Below are positions 39,022 to 47,116 of a stretch of DNA of 64,000 nt, piece after piece. The first letter of the stretch is position 1. Each line of letters begins with the position of its first letter. The notes beneath the pieces are model-generated. The model did not search any database. It was not told where the DNA came from and worked only from the letters and a program-made list of their open reading frames with translations. Origin of the DNA: Rhizobium sp. 16-488-2b (GTDB lineage Bacteria; Pseudomonadota; Alphaproteobacteria; Rhizobiales; Rhizobiaceae); contig NZ_JAGHMF010000007.1 in assembly GCF_017741815.1 (NCBI RefSeq), forward strand, positions 310,001-374,000, given 5' to 3'. The translations under genes and the position numbers were made by a program.

Positions 39022-39785
39022 TGAGCTTCGACCCACGGCGCCTGAAGTCGCTCGATGACTTCAGGCACGAGGCTCTGTCGGAGACATTGTCCACCAATAG
39101 CGAATGCCTTGCCCGGGCCCGGGCAGGGGACGCAGGTCGCCTCTGGGTGACCGCGGAAAGACAGACCGGCGGCCGCGGCCGCCGTGGTCGTCCCTGGGTC
39201 TCCGAACCCGGCAACCTCTACGCCTCTCTTCTCTTGATCGATCCCGCGCCGATGGAGCGCATCTCGTCCCTGCCGCTGGCGATTGCGGTTGCCGTGCACG
39301 AGGCGGTGCGGATGGTGCTGCCGCCGAGCGCCGAGCCGCTCGAGGTCAAATGGCCCAACGACATCCTGATCGGCCGCAAGAAGACATGCGGCATCCTGAT
39401 GGAAGGCGAGGCCTTGGCCGATGGGCGCTATGCCCTTGTCATCGGCATCGGCATCAACGTCGCATTCATGCCCGACAATCCGCTCTATCCCGTGACCTGC
39501 CTGCGAGAGCAGGGAAGTTCCGCCTCTCCACAGGAACTCTTCGCGCACCTGTTCGCATCCATGGCCGATGTGCTATCAGCGTGGGACCGCGGCCGCGGTA
39601 TTCGCGATATCACCGCCCGCTGGCGCGATGTCGCTTGCGGTATTGGCGAAAAGATAACCGTGAATCTGCCGGACCGTTCGATTTCCGGCCACTTCAGCGG
39701 AATTGATGATAATGGCCTGTTGCTGCTCGATACGGGGGCAGGCAGGATGATGACGATCGCCGCCGGCGACGTCTTCTTTGGATGA
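39021..39785 (+). CDS. birA: biotin--[acetyl-CoA-carboxylase] ligase
   Basis: A 254-aa biotin protein ligase. The ATP/biotin loop GGRGRRGRPW, KWPNDILIGRKKTCGILME and the C-terminal SH3-like DNGLLLLDTGAGRM domain are present. The N-terminal helix-turn-helix of repressor-type BirA is absent, so it only biotinylates carboxylase BCCP and does not regulate biotin synthesis itself. It is coupled to nuoN and is commonly found after nuo in alphaproteobacteria. Confidence 0.94.
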   Translation: MSFDPRRLKSLDDFRHEALSETLSTNSECLARARAGDAGRLWVTAERQTGGRGRRGRPWVSEPGNLYASLLLIDPAPMERISSLPLAIAVAVHEAVRMVLPPSAEPLEVKWPNDILIGRKKTCGILMEGEALADGRYALVIGIGINVAFMPDNPLYPVTCLREQGSSASPQELFAHLFASMADVLSAWDRGRGIRDITARWRDVACGIGEKITVNLPDRSISGHFSGIDDNGLLLLDTGAGRMMTIAAGDVFFG

Positions 39786-39802
39786 TTGGAAAAACAAGCA
39801 GT

Positions 39803-41473
39803 ATGGCGAAGCAGGACGAACTGGTATTTCTGCCTTTGGGCGGCGTTGGCGAGATCGGTATGAATCTCGCCCTTTACGGCTATGGCCCGTCCGCGCATCG
39901 CCAGTGGATCATGGTCGACTGCGGCGTGACCTTCCCGGGTCCAGATTTGCCGGGTGTCGATCTGGTTCTGCCCGATATCCGCTTCCTCGCCAAGGAACGC
40001 AAGAACCTGAAGGCGATCTTCATCACCCACGCGCATGAGGATCACTATGGCGCGCTGGCCGATCTGTGGCCGGGCCTCAATGTGCCTGTCTACGCGTCAG
40101 GCTTCACGGCCGGGCTCCTAGAAGCCAAGCGCAACTACGAAAAATCGACGATGGTCGAAATCCCGATCACGCCGTTCACGGCCGGCACTGTGGTCAATGT
40201 CGGCCCCTTCAGCGTCGAGGGCGTGGCCGTAAACCACTCGATCCCCGAGCCGATGTCGCTGATGATCCGCACGCCCTTGGGCAACGTCATCCACACCGGC
40301 GACTGGAAGATCGACCACGAACCGTCGCTCGGTCCGTTGACCGATGAAGCACGCTTCCGCCAGCTTGGCGATGAAGGCGTGCTCGCCCTGATGTGCGATT
40401 CGACCAATGCGCTCCGCGACGGCGTCTCGCCGTCCGAAAAGGACGTTTCGGAAAGCCTGCGCAAGATTATCGAGAATGCCGAAGGTCGCGTCGCGATCAC
40501 CACCTTCTCCTCGAACGTTGGCCGTATCCGCACCGTGGCTGAAGCCGCCGAAGCCGCCGGGCGCGAAGTCCTGCTGCTTGGCAGCTCGCTGAAGCGCGTC
40601 GTCAACGTCTCCCGCGATCTCGGCCTGCTCGATGGCATCAAGCCGTTCATCGCCGAAGAGGAATACGGCTATATTCCGCGCGAAAACGTCGTCGTCATCC
40701 TGACTGGCAGCCAGGGCGAGCCGCGCGCAGCGCTTGCCAAGCTCTCGCGTGACGAGATGCGCAACGTGGCGCTGGCAGCGGGCGACACGGTCGTCTTTTC
40801 CTCGCGTGCCATCCCCGGCAACGAGAAGGCCATCCAGGACATCAAGAACGGCCTCGTCGAGCAGGGCGTTCACATCATCACCGATAGCGAAGCGCTCGTT
40901 CACGTCTCCGGCCACCCGCGCCGCAACGAGCTGCAGAAGATGTACGAACTGACGCGGCCGACCATCGTCGTTCCGGTTCACGGCGAAGCCACGCATCTGA
41001 CCGCCCACAAGGAGCTCGCGGAGCAATCCGGCATCTCCACCGTTCCGCGCGTGCGCAACGGCGATGTCCTGCGCCTGGCGCCCGGTACGGTGGAAGTGAT
41101 CGACGAAGCCCCGCATGGCCGCATCTTCAAGGACGGCACGCTGATCGGCGATTTCGACGAAATGGGCATCGGCGACCGCAAGAAGCTCTCCTATGTCGGC
41201 CATGTCGCGCTGAACGTCGTGATTGACGCTCGCTTCGATATCATCGGCGAACCCGACATGGTGGCGATCGGCCTGCCTGTCTATGACGATGAAGGCGACG
41301 AGTTCGAAGACACGCTCTATGACGCCGCGCTGAGCGCCTTCGAAAGCATTCCGCGCGCACGCCGCAAGGATCTCGATCTGCTGCAGGAATCGATGCGTCG
41401 CGCGGTTCGCTCGACCGCCAACCAGATCTGGGGCAAGAAGCCGCTGGTCACCGTGTTCGTCACCAAGGTCTGA
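39803..41473 (+). CDS. rnj: ribonuclease J
   Basis: A 556-aa metallo-beta-lactamase/beta-CASP ribonuclease. It begins LVFLPLGGVGEIGMN; the zinc-binding motif is THAHEDHYGAL; HSIPEPMSL, TGDWKID, DSTNA and the beta-CASP motifs (GSQGEPRAAL, HVSGHPRR, PVHGEATHL) follow. RNase J processes and degrades mRNA and matures rRNA ends; many alphaproteobacteria have it together with RNase E. I use the ATG at 39803, giving the conserved MAKQDELVF start; the ATG at 39782, overlapping the birA stop, is an alternative that adds seven residues. Confidence 0.94.
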   Translation: MAKQDELVFLPLGGVGEIGMNLALYGYGPSAHRQWIMVDCGVTFPGPDLPGVDLVLPDIRFLAKERKNLKAIFITHAHEDHYGALADLWPGLNVPVYASGFTAGLLEAKRNYEKSTMVEIPITPFTAGTVVNVGPFSVEGVAVNHSIPEPMSLMIRTPLGNVIHTGDWKIDHEPSLGPLTDEARFRQLGDEGVLALMCDSTNALRDGVSPSEKDVSESLRKIIENAEGRVAITTFSSNVGRIRTVAEAAEAAGREVLLLGSSLKRVVNVSRDLGLLDGIKPFIAEEEYGYIPRENVVVILTGSQGEPRAALAKLSRDEMRNVALAAGDTVVFSSRAIPGNEKAIQDIKNGLVEQGVHIITDSEALVHVSGHPRRNELQKMYELTRPTIVVPVHGEATHLTAHKELAEQSGISTVPRVRNGDVLRLAPGTVEVIDEAPHGRIFKDGTLIGDFDEMGIGDRKKLSYVGHVALNVVIDARFDIIGEPDMVAIGLPVYDDEGDEFEDTLYDAALSAFESIPRARRKDLDLLQESMRRAVRSTANQIWGKKPLVTVFVTKV

Positions 41474-41477
41474 TCCG

Positions 41478-41882
41478 ATGCTCGGCCGCGTCAACCACGT
41501 CGCCATAGCCGTTCCCGATCTCGCAGCCGCCACGGCCGCCTATCGGGATACGCTGGGCGCCACGGTATTGGCGGCCGAGGCATTGCCTGAGCACGGCGTC
41601 ACCGTCGTCTTCGTCGAACTGCCGAATACCAAGGTCGAACTGCTTGAACCGCTCGGCCCGCAATCCCCGATAACGGCCTTCCTGGAGAAGAACCCGTCCG
41701 GTGGCATGCATCACATCTGCTATGAGGTGGCTGATATCATCGCAGCCCGCGACCAGATGCTGGCCGCCGGGGCGAGGGTGCTTGGCAATGGCGAGCCAAA
41801 GATCGGCGCCCACGGCAAGCCAGTGCTCTTCCTGCACCCCAAGGATTTTTTCGGCACCTTGATCGAGCTCGAGCAGGTCTGA
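41478..41882 (+). CDS. mce: methylmalonyl-CoA epimerase
   Basis: A 134-aa glyoxalase/VOC-fold protein. GRVNHVAIAVPDLAAA starts the first module and GGMHHICYEVADI the second, with histidine and glutamate metal ligands, ending FGTLIELEQV. It interconverts the two epimers of methylmalonyl-CoA in propionyl-CoA metabolism. It starts four bases after the RNase J gene and so is cotranscribed with it. Confidence 0.93.
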   Translation: MLGRVNHVAIAVPDLAAATAAYRDTLGATVLAAEALPEHGVTVVFVELPNTKVELLEPLGPQSPITAFLEKNPSGGMHHICYEVADIIAARDQMLAAGARVLGNGEPKIGAHGKPVLFLHPKDFFGTLIELEQV

Positions 41883-42006
41883 TCGCTGCGGCAGAGTGAC
41901 CCAAACGCCGCAGAGAACGCACAAGCCTCTCAACACCGCTTTGTATCGTCGCTGTTCCGTCTTATAAGGGCGGTGGCCCGATGCGGCCGCTTGGGTGGGA
42001 GATCTT

Positions 42007-42288
42007 ATGCTGCAGACATTTCTACAGGGCTTTGCCGTCTACTTCATCGTATGGTGGATGACGCTCTTTGCCGTCTTGCCGATCGGCTTGCGGACGCAGG
42101 CGGAGGACGACGATATCGTGCTCGGCACCGTGCACAGCGCGCCAACGCGTTTTCGGCCGCTCTTCACCTTCTCGCTGACGACGCTGGTCTCCGCCGTCAT
42201 CTACACCCTCTGGTATGTCTCTTCGACCTATTTCGGCTGGGGCTTCGATGCCCTTCCGCAGATCGGCCCGTCATTCTCTAACGTCTAA
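42007..42288 (+). CDS. DUF1467 family membrane protein
   Basis: A 93-aa protein with two transmembrane helices (FAVYFIVWWMTLFAVLPIGL and the one around TFSLTTLVSAVIYTLWYV) separated by a charged loop. This matches the alphaproteobacterial DUF1467 family, often found next to mce and proS; function unknown. I use ATG 42007 with GGAG five bases before it; GTG at 41995 would overlap that site. Confidence 0.8.
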   Translation: MLQTFLQGFAVYFIVWWMTLFAVLPIGLRTQAEDDDIVLGTVHSAPTRFRPLFTFSLTTLVSAVIYTLWYVSSTYFGWGFDALPQIGPSFSNV

Positions 42289-42864
42289 GGGCGTTTGCTC
42301 AGCAATTGAGCAGATGCGAGAGAAGGTGCGTCATACGCGTGTCATCAAGTTGCGGCATGGAGGTGCCGTAACGGAATGGGCAGATTACGTTGCGGAAGAT
42401 GGGCGTTTCGAGCGAGGGACGCAGTGTCGAAAAGCCAAAAAAAAACAAGGCTAAAAGCCTTGTTTTAAGTATCGCGTGATCCTTAACCGTTACCGGGGCT
42501 GCGACAAGCGCGCCTAAGATCTGATCCTCCCAAGACTTGACCGCGAAAATGGTAGGGATTTGAACTCCCTGCCTGTTTTGTGGGCTAAAGCTAGCTCAAA
42601 GATTGTGCTTTGTCATCAGATTTTTTTGCATTTTTGCTACACTCGAGTAAATTTTTTCTGTTGATAAGAGTTTCGCGCAAGTCATTATAATTTCGCCGCT
42701 TTCTTGGTTTCTTCGGTTTGCGGGCTCCAACTTGCTCTAAGAGAAGCCTGTGGAAATCCCTCGCGGGTTTCCTTCCTGCCGCGAAGCGGTTATGAACGCT
42801 GCCAACATTGTGATTGCCTTCGATTCCGCTATTTGGCGGCGTCTCAACAGCTCTGGAATTCGCC
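42289..42864. other. intergenic region before proS
   Basis: 576 bases holding one terminator-like hairpin at 42442 and, from about 42600, an AT-rich stretch with T-runs that may include the proS promoter. A segment near 42550-42570 resembles the T arm of a tRNA on the minus strand, but no complete tRNA can be folded. No convincing gene. Confidence 0.45.
42442..42468 (+). terminator. intrinsic terminator
   Basis: AAAACAAGGCT-AAA-AGCCTTGTTTT is a perfect eleven-base inverted repeat with A-rich left and T-rich right flank, so it could work in both directions. It closes the mce/DUF1467 transcript, 150 bases after DUF1467. Confidence 0.8.
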
Positions 42865-44187
42865 ATGCGTCTGTCTCGCTACTTCATGCCCATCCTCAAG
42901 GAAAACCCCAAGGAGGCAGAAATCGTCTCCCACCGGTTGATGCTGCGCGCCGGCATGATCCGGCAGCAGTCGCAGGGGATCTACTCCTGGCTGCCGCTGG
43001 GCAAGCGCGTGCTCGACAAGGTCAACAACATCATCCGCGAGGAGCAGAACCGCTCCGGCGCCATCGAGCTGTCGATGCCGACCCTGCAGTCGGCCGAGCT
43101 CTGGCAGGAAAGCGGGCGCTATGACGCCTACGGCAAGGAGATGCTGCGCATCAAGGACCGCCAGGACCGTCCGATGCTGTACGGCCCGACCAACGAAGAA
43201 ATGGTCACCGATATTTTCCGGTCTTCGGTCAAGTCTTACAAGGACTTGCCGCTGAACCTCTATCACATCCAGCTGAAGTTCCGCGACGAAATCCGTCCGC
43301 GCTTCGGCACCATGCGCTCGCGCGAATTCATGATGAAGGATGCCTATTCCTTCGACATGACCCGCGAAGGCGCCGAGCATTCCTACAAGAAGATGTTCGC
43401 GGCCTATCTGCGCACCTTCGATCGTCTCGGCCTGCGCGCCATTCCCATGCGCGCCGACACCGGCCCGATCGGCGGCGATCTCAGCCACGAGTTCATCATC
43501 CTTGCCGACACCGGTGAATCGGAGGTCTACAGCCACAAGGATTTCGTGAATTTCGATATCCCCTCGGTCGACACCAACTTCGACGACGTCGCCGGCCTGG
43601 ACGCGATCTTCAAGAAGTGGACCTCGGTCTACGCCGCCACCTCCGAGATGCACGACGAAGCTGCCTTCGACGCTATCCCCGAGAGCGATCGCCTTTCCGC
43701 GCGCGGAATTGAAGTCGGTCATATCTTCTACTTCGGCACGAAATATTCCGAGCCGATGGGCGCCAAGGTGCAGGGACCGGATGGCAAGGAACACGCCGTC
43801 CACATGGGTTCTTACGGTATCGGCCCGACACGCCTTGTTCCCGCCATCATCGAAGCATCGCATGACGAGAACGGAATCATCTGGCCGGCCTCGGTCGCGC
43901 CTTTCGATGTCGTCGTGATCAACATGAAGGCCGGCGACGCCGCTTGCGACGCTGCCTGCGAGAAGATCTACGCGGAGCTCTCCAAGGCCGGCGTCGATGT
44001 TCTCTATGACGATACCGACGATCGCGCCGGCACCAAGTTCGCAACCGCGGACCTGATCGGCGTGCCCGTACAGATCATCGCCGGCCCGCGCGCGGTCGCG
44101 AACGGCGAAGTGGAAGTCAAGGACCGCAAGACCGGTGCCCGCGAAACGATGACCATCGACGCGGCAATCAATAAGCTCTTGGGCTAA
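42865..44187 (+). CDS. proS: prolyl-tRNA synthetase (short form)
   Basis: A 440-aa class II aminoacyl-tRNA synthetase that charges tRNA-Pro. Class II motifs are visible: [20 protein letters not shown] (motif 1), [21 protein letters not shown] (motif 2) and [16 protein letters not shown] (motif 3), then an anticodon-binding domain. It lacks the YbaK-like editing insertion found in the 570-aa form, as usual in alphaproteobacteria. ATG 42865 gives the normal MRLSRYFMP start. Confidence 0.97.
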   Translation: MRLSRYFMPILKENPKEAEIVSHRLMLRAGMIRQQSQGIYSWLPLGKRVLDKVNNIIREEQNRSGAIELSMPTLQSAELWQESGRYDAYGKEMLRIKDRQDRPMLYGPTNEEMVTDIFRSSVKSYKDLPLNLYHIQLKFRDEIRPRFGTMRSREFMMKDAYSFDMTREGAEHSYKKMFAAYLRTFDRLGLRAIPMRADTGPIGGDLSHEFIILADTGESEVYSHKDFVNFDIPSVDTNFDDVAGLDAIFKKWTSVYAATSEMHDEAAFDAIPESDRLSARGIEVGHIFYFGTKYSEPMGAKVQGPDGKEHAVHMGSYGIGPTRLVPAIIEASHDENGIIWPASVAPFDVVVINMKAGDAACDAACEKIYAELSKAGVDVLYDDTDDRAGTKFATADLIGVPVQIIAGPRAVANGEVEVKDRKTGARETMTIDAAINKLLG

Positions 44188-44206
44188 GAAGAAGGCGGGA
44201 GGCGAA

Positions 44207-45514
44207 ATGGCAGACGCAGCGGTGAGCCAGCAGGGATCCAAATCCGGCTCGGCTGCGGCCAGCAGGCCATTTTCCGCTTTCGAGCGACTTGTGGCGTGGC
44301 GCTATCTGCGCGCACGCCGCAAGGAAGCCTTCATCTCGGTGATCGCCGGCTTCTCCTTCATCGGCATTATGCTCGGCGTCGCGACGCTGATCATCGTCAT
44401 GGCCGTGATGAACGGTTTCCGAACCGAACTGATTTCGCGCATCCTTGGCATCAACGGCCACATGATCGTGCAGCCGGTCGATGGTCCGTTCACGGATTAT
44501 CCGGCGCTGACCGATCGCCTGGGCGCCGTGCCCGGCATCAAGGTGGCGCTGCCGCTCGTGGAAGGCCAGACGCTGGCCTCGGGTGCCGGCGGTGCCGGCA
44601 CCGGTGCTCTGGTTCGCGGCATTCGTGCCGAAGACCTGAGCAAGGTTAAAACCGTCTCCGACAACATCAAGTCCGGCGACCTCGTCGGCTTTGCGGCGGG
44701 CCAGGGCGTTCTGATAGGCTCGCGCATGGCCGACCAGCTCGGCCTGCAGGCGGGCGACAATATTACGCTGATATCACCGGAAGGTGATGTGACGCCAATG
44801 GGCATCAATCCTCGCGTCAAATCCTACAAGGTCTCGGGCATCTTCGAGATCGGCATGTCGGAATACGACGCGACGATCATCTATATGCCGCTCGAGGAAG
44901 CGCAGCTCTATTTCAACGCCGAAGGGCTGGTACAATCGATCGAGCTCTATGTCGACAATCCCGACAATATCGACGAGCTGCGCCCCAAGGTGGAGGCCGC
45001 CGCTGGCCGCCAGATCGCGATCACCGACTGGCGCCAGCGCAACCAGACGTTCTTCTCGGCCCTACAGGTCGAGCGCAACGTCATGTTCATGATCCTGACG
45101 CTGATCGTTCTTGTTGCCGCGCTGAATATCATCTCCGGCCTCATCATGCTGGTGAAGGACAAGGGCAGCGATATCGCGATCCTGAGAACCATGGGCGCGA
45201 GCTCCGGCGCCATCATGCGCATCTTCTTCATGACGGGTGCGGCGATCGGCCTGGTCGGCACCTTCGCCGGCGTACTGCTCGGCGTCATCGTCTGCATCAA
45301 TATCGAGAAGATCCGCGCGTTCTTCTCCTGGCTATCGGGCACGGTGCTGTTCGACCCGCAGCTCTACTTCCTCAGCCAGCTGCCGGCCAAGATGGAGGTC
45401 GGCGAAACGGTCTCCGTCGTCGTCATGGCGCTGACGCTGTCTTTCTTCGCGACAATCTTCCCCGCATGGCGTGCTTCCAAGCTCGATCCCGTGCAGGCCC
45501 TGCGCTACGAATAA
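44207..45514 (+). CDS. lolC: lipoprotein-releasing ABC transporter permease LolC/E
   Basis: A 435-aa membrane protein with four transmembrane helices and a large periplasmic domain after the first. [26 protein letters not shown] and the C-terminal [18 protein letters not shown] are family hallmarks. With LolD it extracts outer-membrane lipoproteins from the inner membrane and hands them to LolA. Only one permease gene is here, so the transporter is probably a homodimer of this subunit, as in many alphaproteobacteria without separate LolC and LolE. It lies 19 bases after proS. Confidence 0.93.
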   Translation: MADAAVSQQGSKSGSAAASRPFSAFERLVAWRYLRARRKEAFISVIAGFSFIGIMLGVATLIIVMAVMNGFRTELISRILGINGHMIVQPVDGPFTDYPALTDRLGAVPGIKVALPLVEGQTLASGAGGAGTGALVRGIRAEDLSKVKTVSDNIKSGDLVGFAAGQGVLIGSRMADQLGLQAGDNITLISPEGDVTPMGINPRVKSYKVSGIFEIGMSEYDATIIYMPLEEAQLYFNAEGLVQSIELYVDNPDNIDELRPKVEAAAGRQIAITDWRQRNQTFFSALQVERNVMFMILTLIVLVAALNIISGLIMLVKDKGSDIAILRTMGASSGAIMRIFFMTGAAIGLVGTFAGVLLGVIVCINIEKIRAFFSWLSGTVLFDPQLYFLSQLPAKMEVGETVSVVVMALTLSFFATIFPAWRASKLDPVQALRYE

Positions 45515-45528
45515 GGAATGCTGATTAC

Positions 45529-46212
45529 ATGAAGCGGAATACCGTTCTCAAGCTTTCCGGCGTCGAGCGTCACTATGGCCAGGGAGAGACCCAGCTTTCG
45601 ATCCTGAAGAAGGCCGACCTGACCATCAATAGCGGCGAGATCGTCGCGCTTGTGGCTCCATCAGGCACCGGCAAGTCGACCCTGCTGCATTTGGCGGGCC
45701 TGCTCGAACATCCAGACGGCGGCGAAGTCACCATCAGCGGCAACGCCTGCAATGGCCTCTCCGACGACAAGCGCACCGCGATCCGCCGCAGCGAGATCGG
45801 CTTCGTCTACCAGTTCCACCACCTGCTTCCCGAATTCTCGGCGCTCGAAAACATCATGATGCCGCAGATGATCGCTGGTCTGCCGCGCAAAGAAGCCAAG
45901 GTGCGGGCAGGGCAGCTGCTCGACTATATGCGCATCGGCCACCGCGGCGCCCATCGTCCGGGGGAACTCTCTGGCGGTGAACAGCAGCGCGTGGCGATCG
46001 CCCGCGCCGTCGCCAACGCGCCGAGCCTTCTGCTCGCCGACGAACCAACAGGCAATCTCGACCCCGAGACCGCCAGCTACGTCTTCGAAGCCCTGGAGGC
46101 ATTGGTACGCCAGTCCGGCCTCGCGGCCCTGATCGCCACCCACAACCACGAACTCGCGGCCCGCATGGACCGCCGTGTCACCATTGCCGACGGCAAGGTC
46201 GTGGATTTTTGA
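45529..46212 (+). CDS. lolD: lipoprotein-releasing ABC transporter ATPase LolD
   Basis: A 227-aa ABC ATPase. Walker A is APSGTGKST, the signature is LSGGEQQR, Walker B is [12 protein letters not shown] and the switch histidine is in ATHNHEL. The characteristic LolD segment [20 protein letters not shown] contacts the permease. It powers lipoprotein release with the LolC/E protein upstream. ATG 45529 gives the conserved start; an upstream in-frame ATG lies inside lolC. Confidence 0.96.
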   Translation: MKRNTVLKLSGVERHYGQGETQLSILKKADLTINSGEIVALVAPSGTGKSTLLHLAGLLEHPDGGEVTISGNACNGLSDDKRTAIRRSEIGFVYQFHHLLPEFSALENIMMPQMIAGLPRKEAKVRAGQLLDYMRIGHRGAHRPGELSGGEQQRVAIARAVANAPSLLLADEPTGNLDPETASYVFEALEALVRQSGLAALIATHNHELAARMDRRVTIADGKVVDF

Positions 46213-46238
46213 GATTTCACTGTCGGGTCAGGACCAAT

Positions 46239-46814
46239 CTAGCCGCCGCAGATTGACCGTCCGGTTTCGTCCTTCCAGTCGGCAATCGTGATGGTGCGTG
46301 CCTCGGCCTTCGCATCCTTGCCGTCGCGCTGCAGCTTGCCGGTGAGCGCATTGTAGTCGCACGAGCCGCCGCCATCCGGATTTAGCGTGTCGTAATGGCT
46401 GTAGGTGTAGCCGGCGACGACGAACTGGTTGTTGCGGTAGGCAAGCGTCAGCGTCTGCTCCCAGCGGTCGCGGCCGATGGCGCTGTTCTGCGAATGGATG
46501 GCGATCGAGCTCTTGCCGGCCGCCTTGATCGACGGCTCCTGGCCATAAATCCCCTCAGCCACCGTGGTTCCCCAGATCTTGCCGGGTGCGCTGGTCGCGA
46601 GCCGCAACAGGTCGTGGTCGTCCCGCAGATAGATGTAGACGCCGAGCTGGTCGTCGGCGGCATCATCGGGAGCCTCGGCGAGCAATGCCAGATCCGGTTT
46701 GCCATCGCCGTTCCAGTCGCCGACCGCCACATCGACGATGCGCGCCGGATCAGGATCCGCGGCGAAGGCCGCGTTGGCTGAAAGCAGGACTGCCACAAAG
46801 ATGAATCGACGCAT
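46239..46814 (-). CDS. exported protein with FG-GAP-like motif
   Basis: A 191-aa protein with a signal peptide in the first 19 residues (MRRFIFVAVLLSANAAFAA). VDVAVGDWNGDGKPDLALL soon after the cleavage site resembles a single FG-GAP/VCBS calcium-binding repeat; only one such motif is visible. Two cysteines near the C-terminus (GSCDYNAL, SICGG) may form a disulfide. The ATG at 46814 has GGGAGG upstream. Function unknown. It is divergent from the LexA-controlled microprotein gene at 46914. Confidence 0.75.
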   Translation of the reverse strand: MRRFIFVAVLLSANAAFAADPDPARIVDVAVGDWNGDGKPDLALLAEAPDDAADDQLGVYIYLRDDHDLLRLATSAPGKIWGTTVAEGIYGQEPSIKAAGKSSIAIHSQNSAIGRDRWEQTLTLAYRNNQFVVAGYTYSHYDTLNPDGGGSCDYNALTGKLQRDGKDAKAEARTITIADWKDETGRSICGG

Positions 46815-46857
46815 GCTCGCCTCCCGTTTGCCGTTAACCAAACAGAAAACAATCCTG

Positions 46858-46886
46858 TTGACAACGGAACAAGAGCGGAACAAAAT
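46858..46886 (+). promoter_or_regulatory. sigma-70 promoter of the microprotein gene
   Basis: TTGACA at 46858 (perfect -35), 17 bases, then CAAAAT at 46881 (four of six -10 matches). The LexA box fills most of the spacer. A start site near 46893 would give a short leader to the AGGAGAG ribosome site. Confidence 0.7.
46867..46881. promoter_or_regulatory. LexA (SOS) box
   Basis: GAAC-AAGAGCG-GAAC, an exact match to the alphaproteobacterial LexA site GAAC-N7-GAAC (equivalently GTTC-N7-GTTC). It lies between the -35 and -10 elements of the promoter above, the classical repressor position. LexA bound here would block transcription of the microprotein until DNA damage. Confidence 0.85.
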
Positions 46887-46913
46887 AAAAACATAAGAGC
46901 ACAGGAGAGCCAA

Positions 46914-47000
46914 ATGACTGACATGATCCGCGATATCGCAGCATTCACCTCCATCGCAATGTTCATTGCCAGCTTCTCTTTGATCTGCATGGCAATGTAA
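46914..47000 (+). CDS. SOS-regulated 28-aa membrane microprotein
   Basis: A 28-codon frame, ATG at 46914 to TAA at 47000, with a strong AGGAGAG ribosome site four bases before it. The peptide begins MTDMIRDIAAFTS and continues as one hydrophobic helix (IAMFIASFSLICMAM), so it should be a single-pass inner-membrane microprotein. It has its own promoter with a LexA box and is followed by a strong hairpin at 47010. In Caulobacter the LexA-controlled SidA, a 29-aa single-helix membrane peptide, blocks division during the SOS response; this looks like a functional analogue. The function is inferred from size, topology and control, not from sequence identity. Confidence 0.75.
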   Translation: MTDMIRDIAAFTSIAMFIASFSLICMAM

Positions 47001-47009
47001 GAATAACGG

Positions 47010-47034
47010 GGACCGCATGGCTGTCATGCGGTCC
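47010..47034 (+). terminator. hairpin after the microprotein gene
   Basis: GGACCGCATG-GCTGT-CATGCGGTCC is a perfect ten-base stem starting nine bases after the microprotein stop. It lacks a following T-run, so termination would be weak or need Rho, but it may stabilise the short mRNA end. Confidence 0.55.
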
Positions 47035-47080
47035 GATGGTACCCGCCTCTCTGGACATCGACGTCCCCAAATCCGACAAT

Positions 47081-47101
47081 GCATCCGATTCATACGGATG
47101 C
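47081..47101 (+). repeat. small hairpin before dnaE
   Basis: GCATCCG-ATTCATA-CGGATGC is a perfect seven-base stem ending three bases before the dnaE ribosome site GGAAAGG at 47104. It could affect ribosome access or serve as an operator. Confidence 0.4.
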
Positions 47102-47116
47102 GCGGAAAGGCATATC

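Noticed and set aside
42540..42600. tRNA-like segment on the minus strand (GTTCAAATCC preceded by AGGGA)
   Set aside because: It resembles a T arm, but the closing base pair and stem do not fit the canonical pattern and no acceptor, D or anticodon arm can be placed. At most a remnant.
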